Shown piece after piece: positions 5,723-10,262 of a DNA stretch of 10,262 nucleotides (its first letter is position 1; each line of letters begins with the position of its first letter). The notes below the pieces were generated by a model. The model was not told the DNA's origin and did no database searches. It saw nothing but the letters and a program-made list of their open reading frames with translations. The stretch lies in the NCBI GenBank assembly GCA_965368335.1, contig CBDUMN010000112.1, forward strand, positions 1-10,262, given 5' to 3'. A program made the translations under genes and the position numbers. This DNA comes from CBDUMN01 sp965368335. Its GTDB lineage: Bacteria; Pseudomonadota; Alphaproteobacteria; Rhodospirillales; JAPHRK01.

Positions 5723-6241
5723 GTGAAAAAAGCATTTTTTGCTCTTGGGGTCGCTACAGGGGTGGCCGCATCATTGATGACGCCTTCGGCCATGGCGGAA
5801 GATCCGGCGCTTTATAAATTCGGCATTGGCGCGTTTGATGTAAACAAGCGGGACGACACCGCCGTTGAGTTCCGTGCCGAATACCAGGGTAAGGCCTTTT
5901 GGGAGCAACTAAAGCCAATTGCCGGTCTGTCCGTAACGACGGATGGAGGAGCTTACGCCTTTGCCGGCTTGGCCTATGATTTTCAGATCGGCGAAAATTT
6001 CTACGTGACGCCAAGCATTGCGCCGGGGCTCTATGCCAAAGGAAGCGGTAAGGACCTTGGGCACGTACTGGAATTCCGCTCTCAGTTGGAAGCCGGATAC
6101 AAGATGGGCGACGATAGCCGTTTGGGTGTCGCGATTTCCCATCGTTCGAACGCCAGCATTGGCGACAAAAATCCGGGCGAAGAATCCGCAACCCTTTACT
6201 ATTCGGTATCGGCCGCCTCGCTTCGCAATATCCTTGACTAA
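5723..6241 (+). CDS. pagL: PagL-like lipid A 3-O-deacylase (outer-membrane acyloxyacyl hydrolase)
   Basis: A 172-residue outer-membrane beta-barrel enzyme with a signal peptide (MKKAFFALGVATGVAASLMT, cleaved after AMA-25). PagL removes the 3-O-linked acyl chain of lipid A and so remodels the outer membrane. The catalytic His-Ser-Glu triad is visible near the C-terminus as SHRSNASIGDKNPGEES: His140, Ser142 and Glu154. The His-to-Ser (2) and His-to-Glu (14) spacings match those reported for Pseudomonas aeruginosa PagL. Alternating hydrophobic strands fill the rest, as in an eight-stranded barrel. I choose GTG 5723 because GGGGA (5711-5715) is 7 nt upstream; the ATG at 5708 has no ribosome-binding site and would add five polar residues before the signal peptide. 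Overall sequence drift is high, as is usual for the family. Confidence 0.85.
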   Translation: MKKAFFALGVATGVAASLMTPSAMAEDPALYKFGIGAFDVNKRDDTAVEFRAEYQGKAFWEQLKPIAGLSVTTDGGAYAFAGLAYDFQIGENFYVTPSIAPGLYAKGSGKDLGHVLEFRSQLEAGYKMGDDSRLGVAISHRSNASIGDKNPGEESATLYYSVSAASLRNILD

Positions 6242-6242
6242 T

Positions 6243-6260
6243 CTAGGGTCCTGACCCTAG
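6243..6260 (+). repeat. Small palindrome after pagL
   Basis: CTAGGGT (6243-6249) and ACCCTAG (6254-6260) form a perfect 7-bp hairpin with a CCTG loop, starting 2 bp past the stop codon. There is no T-run. It may protect the mRNA end or be incidental next to the real terminator. Confidence 0.4.
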
Positions 6261-6278
6261 GAACACATTCTGTCAACC

Positions 6279-6302
6279 GGGGAGCTCAAGGCTTCCTTTT
6301 TT
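6279..6302 (+). terminator. Rho-independent terminator of pagL
   Basis: GGGAGC (6280-6285) pairs with GCTTCC (6291-6296) around a TCAAG loop, with one G-T pair, and is followed at once by six T residues (6297-6302). It is placed between pagL and the tRNA gene, as expected for ending the pagL transcript. Confidence 0.75.
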
Positions 6303-6362
6303 CATTTGTTGCCCCCATCGTTTATTTCGATTAAACCGCTTCTAACGGCTGCCAAGCCGTCT

Positions 6363-6439
6363 GCGCCCGTAGCTCAGCAGGATAGAGCACCAGATTCCTA
6401 ATCTGGGGGTCACAGGTTCGAATCCTGTCGGGCGCACCA
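6363..6439 (+). tRNA. tRNA-Arg (anticodon CCT)
   Basis: A complete 77-nt cloverleaf. The acceptor stem is GCGCCCG (6363-6369) with CGGGCGC (6429-6435), followed by A and an encoded CCA (6437-6439). The anticodon arm CCAGA-TTCCTAA-TCTGG gives anticodon CCT, which reads AGG arginine codons. The T arm contains GGTTCGAATCC. A perfect hairpin (6345-6360) sits two bases before the mature 5' end. Confidence 0.97.
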
Positions 6440-6456
6440 TTTTCTTAAGCGCCGCA

Positions 6457-7803
6457 TCAGGCGTCGGTTTCAACCGCCAGAGGAAGTGTTAGCCGGATGA
6501 GAAGTCCTCCGGCCGCCGATTTCTCGAAGGCGAGTTCGCCGCCGTATAATTCGGTGATTTCCTTAACGATGCCGAGACCCAGGCCCGATCCCGGTTTGGT
6601 TTCATCGAGCCGTTGACCGCGCTTTGTAATGCTTTCAAGCTGTTCGGTTGGAATGCCGGGGCCGTCGTCTTCCACGGTTATGACAACCCGTTGCCGTTCT
6701 GCAGTGGCCGAAACCGTGATGAGCTTCGTCGCCCATTTGCAGGCGTTGTCGAGCAGGTTGCCAAGCAGTTCCTCCATGTCTTCGGGTTCGGCCTGAACAA
6801 CGACGCCCTCAAGGTTGATGAGCCGGATTTCGAGAGACCGGCCGCCGTAAAGCTTGTCGAGCGAGAATCTGATGTCGTCGGCGACCGTTCTCAGGTCGGC
6901 CCGCGCACCGAGCAGATTGCCCGAACCGGCGATGCGCGCGCGGTGAAGGTAGCGGTCGATGTTTTCCGCGGCGGCTTTGATTTGGTGGCGGGCCACTTGC
7001 CCTTTCTCTCCGGGGAGGTCTTCCATTTCGTTTTTCAACACGGCAATGGGGTTCTTCAGCGAGTGGGCGAGATTGCCGACCTGTGTTCGCGCCCGCTTGA
7101 GCAGGGCCGCATTGTAATCGAGCAGGGCGTTGAGCTCGGAAACCAGCGGCTGAACTTCGCTGGGAAATTCGGAAGGAAGGCGGTTGATCTTGCCGTTTCG
7201 AATGGCCGAAAGAGATTCCCTGATCCGGCGCAACGGTCCGAGGCCGAACCGGACCTGCAAAACAACGATGCCGACCAGCAATCCGGCGAGAACGGTCAAG
7301 ACGACCATGATACTTCCGGCGAACCGCTCGATATCTTCATCGACGTCGGAAACCGGCCCGGCCACGGCGAAGACGAGCGGTTCGGAAAGTCTCGGGAGCA
7401 TGATTTCGCGTGCGTGGAGTCGTAATTCCCGTTTCGAGGGCCCGCTGATTTTTGAAAAATGGGGCCGCTCCGAGCCGGGTGAAAGAGGGATGAGGCGCGC
7501 CGTCAGAAGAGACCCCGATTGGTGGCTGACCTCGCCATTCTCCAGGATTTCCCAGTACCAGCCGGAATGCGGGCGATTGAACCGGGGGTCGGCGGGGGTC
7601 CAGGTCAGGATGAGGCGACCTTCTGGGGAAATTTCGCTGGCCGCAACCAATTCTTCGAGATGATCGGTCAATTGTCCGTCAAATCGCTTCTCGATGTGTC
7701 CCTTGAACAGAAAGACGATCAGCGCTCCGGTTATGGCGAGGGTTCCGACGATCCACAGCACGGAGGAAGCCGCCAGACGAAGGCTGAGGGATATCTTAGT
7801 CAT
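6457..7803 (-). CDS. Sensor histidine kinase, PhoQ/FeuQ-like
   Basis: A 448-residue inner-membrane kinase. Two membrane helices (about 11-33 and 163-184) flank a periplasmic sensor domain of about 130 residues. Next come a HAMP linker (about 185-235) and a dimerisation domain with the phosphorylated His247 in NLAHSLKNP, the form of the H-box seen in PhoQ-type kinases. The ATPase domain follows, with N-box LLGNLLDNACKWA (347-359), G1 DDGPGIP (379-385) and G2 GSGLGLGI (405-412). It should phosphorylate the response regulator encoded just upstream, whose gene it overlaps by 8 bp. The ligand cannot be read from the sequence; acidic residues VSDVDEDIE (151-159) next to the second helix could bind cations, as in PhoQ, but this is speculation. 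The upstream secreted PepSY protein may interact with the sensor domain. Confidence 0.93.
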   Translation of the reverse strand: MTKISLSLRLAASSVLWIVGTLAITGALIVFLFKGHIEKRFDGQLTDHLEELVAASEISPEGRLILTWTPADPRFNRPHSGWYWEILENGEVSHQSGSLLTARLIPLSPGSERPHFSKISGPSKRELRLHAREIMLPRLSEPLVFAVAGPVSDVDEDIERFAGSIMVVLTVLAGLLVGIVVLQVRFGLGPLRRIRESLSAIRNGKINRLPSEFPSEVQPLVSELNALLDYNAALLKRARTQVGNLAHSLKNPIAVLKNEMEDLPGEKGQVARHQIKAAAENIDRYLHRARIAGSGNLLGARADLRTVADDIRFSLDKLYGGRSLEIRLINLEGVVVQAEPEDMEELLGNLLDNACKWATKLITVSATAERQRVVITVEDDGPGIPTEQLESITKRGQRLDETKPGSGLGLGIVKEITELYGGELAFEKSAAGGLLIRLTLPLAVETDA

Positions 7804-8464
7804 CGCTCTCGGCTGTCAATTGATAGCCGCGGCCGCGGTAGGTTCGAATGGCGTTTGCGCCGACCTTGTTGCGCAAACGGTTGACCATGACCTCGATGAT
7901 ATTGGAATCGCGGTCCGCGTCGTATTCGTAGATATGTTCGCTCAACTCGGTTTTTGAAATCACCGTTTCGGGGTGGTGTATGAAATAGGATAGGAGACGA
8001 TACTCCATGGAGGTCAGGGACAGAGGTTTATTGCCGACAAAAGCCTTTTGCCGGGTGGTGTCGAGACGGATGGAGCCGCATTCAAGGATGGGGGTTCCGT
8101 GTCCTGCGCCCCGGCGCACCAGCGCTTCGATGCGGGCTATCAGTTCCTCTATCTCAAACGGCTTGGCGAGATAATCGTCGGCTCCGGTCCTCAGACCAGC
8201 CACCTTTTCCCGCCAGGTGTCGCGGGCTGAAAGTATGAGGACGGGCATGTCCTTCCCGTCGCGCCGCCATTGTTCGAGGACCCGCAGACCGCCCATTTCA
8301 GGCAGGCCGAGATCGAGCACCACAGCGTCGTATGGCTCCGTATCGCCCAGGAAATGGCCTTCTTCTCCATCGAAGGCCAGATCGACGGCGAAACCGGCAT
8401 CCCGCAGAGCGGCTTCCACCTGCCGGGCGATATCGGGATCGTCTTCAACGACAAGAATTCTCAT
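7796..8464 (-). CDS. OmpR/PhoP-family response regulator
   Basis: A 222-residue two-domain regulator. The receiver domain (1-115) has the acidic pair in VEDD (7-9), phospho-acceptor Asp51 in VVLDLGLP, the switch Ser79 and Lys101 in KPF. The winged-helix output domain (about 126-218) ends with the typical RTYRGRGYQL. GEEGHFLGDTEPYDAVVLD and TSMEYRLLSYFIHHP are the style of alphaproteobacterial PhoP/FeuP-like regulators. A ribosome-binding site (GGAAG) lies inside the end of the preceding PepSY gene. Its ATG overlaps that gene's stop as TAATG, and its own stop lies inside the kinase gene, so the three proteins should be made in fixed proportion. Likely targets are its own operon and the divergent PepSY/b561 pair. 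Confidence 0.95.
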   Translation of the reverse strand: MRILVVEDDPDIARQVEAALRDAGFAVDLAFDGEEGHFLGDTEPYDAVVLDLGLPEMGGLRVLEQWRRDGKDMPVLILSARDTWREKVAGLRTGADDYLAKPFEIEELIARIEALVRRGAGHGTPILECGSIRLDTTRQKAFVGNKPLSLTSMEYRLLSYFIHHPETVISKTELSEHIYEYDADRDSNIIEVMVNRLRNKVGANAIRTYRGRGYQLTAESDD

Positions 8465-8820
8465 TAACGACTTCCACGGTCTTTTTTCTTACGATGTTTT
8501 TTCTTTCCTTCCTCGACCTCAAGAACCTTCAGGCTCTTGGCGTCGTATTCGATTTTGACGACGACACCGTCGTCACGCAGAATTTTGGTTTCGTAAACCC
8601 ATCCGGTTTCCGCATCGTCATCGTCATCGAGCTTAATTTTGAGGATGTGTCCGGGATAACTGGATTTTACTTCCTCAAGCAGCCTCTCTAAAGAAACGAT
8701 TTCACCCGCTTTCAGCAATTCCCGAGCGATCCGGTGATCGTCGTCGGCCCGGGCAAAAGGGATGAGGGCAAGCGGGCCAAGGATAAGAAGGGCGAGTGCT
8801 GGGCGGATGAGTTTAAACAT
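8464..8820 (-). CDS. Secreted single-PepSY-domain protein, first gene of the two-component operon
   Basis: A 118-residue protein with a signal peptide (MFKLIRPALALLILGPLALIPFARA, 1-25), then one PepSY domain (about 30-103), and a strongly basic tail (KKKHRKKKDRGSR). PepSY domains are small periplasmic folds often encoded beside two-component systems and thought to modulate proteases or sensors. The pattern ...LLEEVKSSYPGHILKIKLD...GWVYETKIL..DGVVVKIEYDAKSLKVLEVE is standard, with an unusual acidic run of five Asp (65-69). The ATG at 8820 gives a clean signal peptide, and AGGA is about 11 nt upstream. Expression is coupled to the regulator gene by TAATG. I infer a sensor-accessory role for the kinase at 6457, not proven by the sequence. 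Confidence 0.88.
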   Translation of the reverse strand: MFKLIRPALALLILGPLALIPFARADDDHRIARELLKAGEIVSLERLLEEVKSSYPGHILKIKLDDDDDAETGWVYETKILRDDGVVVKIEYDAKSLKVLEVEEGKKKHRKKKDRGSR

Positions 8821-9004
8821 AATGCGGGTAATCCTAAGCAAAAAACGGGTTTTAGAATACCCTTCTGAAGCTGAACGCCAGCTTAAATCGCCGTTCAGTG
8901 TGGCGACAGGCATCGGAGGATAAGGTTCTCCGCATGAGTAACGTGCCGATTAAGAGGCACATCCATGCAGACGCAAAACATTGAACGTTTTTAGGAGAAC
9001 AGAC
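8821..9004. promoter_or_regulatory. Divergent promoter region shared by the two PepSY operons, with candidate regulator repeats
   Basis: This 184-bp region separates the two oppositely directed operons. CTGAACG (8871-8877) and CGTTCAG (8892-8898) are perfect 7-bp inverted copies. In the minus direction TTTAAG and GTTCAG lie 11 bp apart, and in the plus direction GTTCAG and CGACAG also lie 11 bp apart. Paired half-sites with 11-bp period are typical for OmpR/PhoP-family regulators. A small hairpin, GTGCC/GGCAC (8943-8947 and 8956-8960), lies nearer the plus-strand gene. No convincing -35/-10 pair could be fixed for either direction. Confidence 0.35.
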
Positions 9005-9538
9005 ATGAAACCGATTATTCGCAACACCGTCATCGCTTCCTTAGCTCTTGCCGCCGTGAGCGGTCAGGCTCTTTCTTCGACCAATACACCTATGAGAAAC
9101 GCTGCAGACGCGCAGTCGTTCCAGAGCGCCGTCGAGGCTCTGCGGTCGGCAGGCTACACCCAGATTCGCGAGGTCGAATTCGAAGACGGTCTCTATGAGG
9201 CCAAGGTTTACGATAAGGATGGAGCCCGCTTAAAGGTTCTGGTGGATCCGGTGACGGGCGCGCTGAAAGTTACGAAAAAGAAATCCCCGCGGTGGTTCTC
9301 GTCCAAGTCCGACAACCGCGCATCCGACAAAGCCGCCTTTGGGGCAAATGCGATGCCAATCGACAAGGTATGGGAAATCATTGAAAGTCAGGGCTACAAA
9401 GCGATCCATTCCGTCGAGTTGGAAAAGGGGTACTACGAAGCCAAGGTGATCGACGAAACGGGACGTTCGCTGAAGCTGATGATCGACCCGATTAAAGGTA
9501 GCGTCTGGCCGGACCGTAAAGCCGGTCAAGCTAAATAG
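9005..9538 (+). CDS. Secreted tandem-PepSY protein
   Basis: A 177-residue periplasmic protein with a signal peptide (about 1-23) and two PepSY-like repeats. Repeat 1 (about 39-90) is SFQSAVEALRSAGY...EVEFEDGLYEAKVYDKDGARLKVLVDP..GALKV. Repeat 2 (about 117-168) is IDKVWEIIESQGY...SVELEKGYYEAKVIDETGRSLKLMIDP..GSVW. The two share YEAKV, the D..GR/AR-LK motif and the IDP/VDP turn, so they arose by internal duplication. They are joined by a basic Ser/Lys-rich linker (91-112). The ATG at 9005 follows AGGAG (8993-8997) by 7 nt; the in-frame TTG at 8981 is rejected. It is followed by the b561-type cytochrome gene in the same direction, and such PepSY-cytochrome b pairs suggest an electron-transfer or metal-related role. 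The exact function is unknown. Confidence 0.87.
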   Translation: MKPIIRNTVIASLALAAVSGQALSSTNTPMRNAADAQSFQSAVEALRSAGYTQIREVEFEDGLYEAKVYDKDGARLKVLVDPVTGALKVTKKKSPRWFSSKSDNRASDKAAFGANAMPIDKVWEIIESQGYKAIHSVELEKGYYEAKVIDETGRSLKLMIDPIKGSVWPDRKAGQAK

Positions 9539-9545
9539 GTCGAAA

Positions 9546-9594
9546 TCCGGGCGGCGCTCGTAAGGCGCCGCCCGGAGCGACAGGCAAGTTTTTT
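9546..9594 (+). terminator. Strong GC-rich hairpin between the tandem-PepSY and cytochrome b genes
   Basis: CCGGGCGGCGC (9547-9557) pairs perfectly with GCGCCGCCCGG (9565-9575), extended by one T-A pair, around a 7-nt loop. A run of six T (9589-9594) follows only after a further 12 bases. It may be a leaky terminator or a processing/stability element that lowers expression of the downstream cytochrome relative to the PepSY protein. Confidence 0.55.
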
Positions 9595-9608
9595 CAAGGG
9601 GACAGACA

Positions 9609-10196
9609 ATGCAATATGATCGCCTTACACGCTTCTTCCATCTTTTCATCGCCTTCGGGATTACGGCCCAGATGTTTATGACCCTGGTGATGGTTCATCC
9701 AAAGCCCGGCCGCGAAGCGAATGTATTTTTTGAAATTCACGAAATTCTTGGCGTCGCGCTACTCGGTGTGCTGGTCGCCCACTGGGTCTGGTCGCTGGTC
9801 CGTCAGGGCGTCGCTCCAATTGGTCACCTCTTCCCCTGGTTTTCGGGGAAACGCCTCGGAGCCCTTAAGGCCGATGCGGTCAACCATGTAAAGCACCTGA
9901 CAAAGATGAGCCTTCCCGAAACCGATACCCCCTCGCCCTTGGCCGGGGCTGTGCAGGGGCTGGGGCTTCTGGCGGCGACCCTGTTGGGCGCGACCGGCCT
10001 GATCATCCTGATCTATGCCGAGCCGGGACAGCGGATGGTTGGCTGGCTGCATGACGTTAAAGAAGTTCATGAAGCCTTTGGTCCTGTGATGTGGACCTAC
10101 CTTGGCATTCATGTCGGAGCCGGAATTCTGCACCAGATCGTGGGTCAGGAGGGTGTTGCTTCCATGTTTGCCTTCTGGCGGAAACCGCAAACCTAA
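9609..10196 (+). CDS. Cytochrome b561-type integral membrane protein (cytochrome b/b6 domain)
   Basis: A 195-residue inner-membrane protein with four predicted helices (about 8-29, 42-65, 112-137 and 150-178). Histidines that can ligate b haems sit in helices: His11 in helix 1, His44 and His58 in helix 2, His154, His168 and His175 in the last. This four-helix, di-b-haem layout is typical of bacterial cytochrome b561 and Ni-Fe-hydrogenase-type cytochrome b subunits, which pass electrons between the quinone pool and periplasmic partners. AAGGGGA lies 6 nt before the ATG. It is 70 bp downstream of the tandem-PepSY gene and is likely co-transcribed with it through or past the GC-rich hairpin. The natural electron partner cannot be deduced here. 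Confidence 0.9.
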   Translation: MQYDRLTRFFHLFIAFGITAQMFMTLVMVHPKPGREANVFFEIHEILGVALLGVLVAHWVWSLVRQGVAPIGHLFPWFSGKRLGALKADAVNHVKHLTKMSLPETDTPSPLAGAVQGLGLLAATLLGATGLIILIYAEPGQRMVGWLHDVKEVHEAFGPVMWTYLGIHVGAGILHQIVGQEGVASMFAFWRKPQT

Positions 10197-10262
10197 GTTG
10201 TGTCTTTGGGGCCCGTGGTGAAAATTTGGGCTGACGACGGAAAATAACAATTGGTTGCAGGG

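Noticed and set aside
6613..7425. 270-residue plus-strand frame opposite the histidine kinase
   Set aside because: It is the antisense of the conserved kinase core. No family resemblance, signal or ribosome-binding site was seen.
1..10262. CRISPR array, insertion sequence, integrase or prophage genes
   Set aside because: No short regularly spaced repeats, transposase motifs, integrase motifs or tRNA-flanking duplicate of the tRNA-Arg 3' end were found.

Overview
The window looks like part of an alphaproteobacterial chromosome, probably from the Rhodospirillales or a relative. The evidence is the moderately GC-rich housekeeping genes, a PhoP/FeuP-like two-component pair of alphaproteobacterial type, a PagL-type lipid A deacylase, periplasmic c-type and membrane b561-type cytochromes, and a short zinc-ribbon protein. 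This placement rests on protein style only, since no marker gene is present.

The left end (about 1-1710) is an accessory segment carrying two defence or stress systems on opposite strands. On the minus strand is most of a type II (Ec86/St85-like) retron: a promoter, a previously unmarked msr-msd noncoding RNA (about 868-1020) and the nucleoside-deoxyribosyltransferase-like effector (8-859). Its stop codon overlaps a new ATG that runs off the left edge, where the reverse transcriptase is expected. This segment is visibly more AT-rich than the rest. On the plus strand is a complete YefM-YoeB toxin-antitoxin operon (1195-1708) with a textbook pair of TGTACA operator palindromes. An inverted-repeat element (1722-1801) closes the segment.

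The middle (1912-6439) is ordinary chromosomal material. It holds the glutathione-dependent disulfide reductase YghU (+), and a convergent minus-strand pair made of a small zinc-ribbon protein and a yeast-FCY1-like cytosine deaminase. After these come a secreted dihaem cytochrome c (+), proline iminopeptidase (+), a PagL-like lipid A deacylase (+) with its terminator, and tRNA-Arg(CCT).

The right end (6457-10196) is a coherent envelope-sensing and redox module. A minus-strand operon encodes a secreted PepSY protein, an OmpR-family response regulator and a sensor histidine kinase, with overlapping stops and starts. It diverges from a plus-strand pair encoding a secreted tandem-PepSY protein and a four-helix cytochrome b561-type membrane protein. 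The shared 184-bp promoter region has candidate regulator repeats. The likely logic is that the two-component system controls both arms, and that the PepSY proteins act in the periplasm as modulators or partners of the kinase and the cytochrome.

The most interesting observation is the retron RNA. Its proposed a2 strand coincides with the ribosome-binding site of the effector, so RNA folding could control effector translation.
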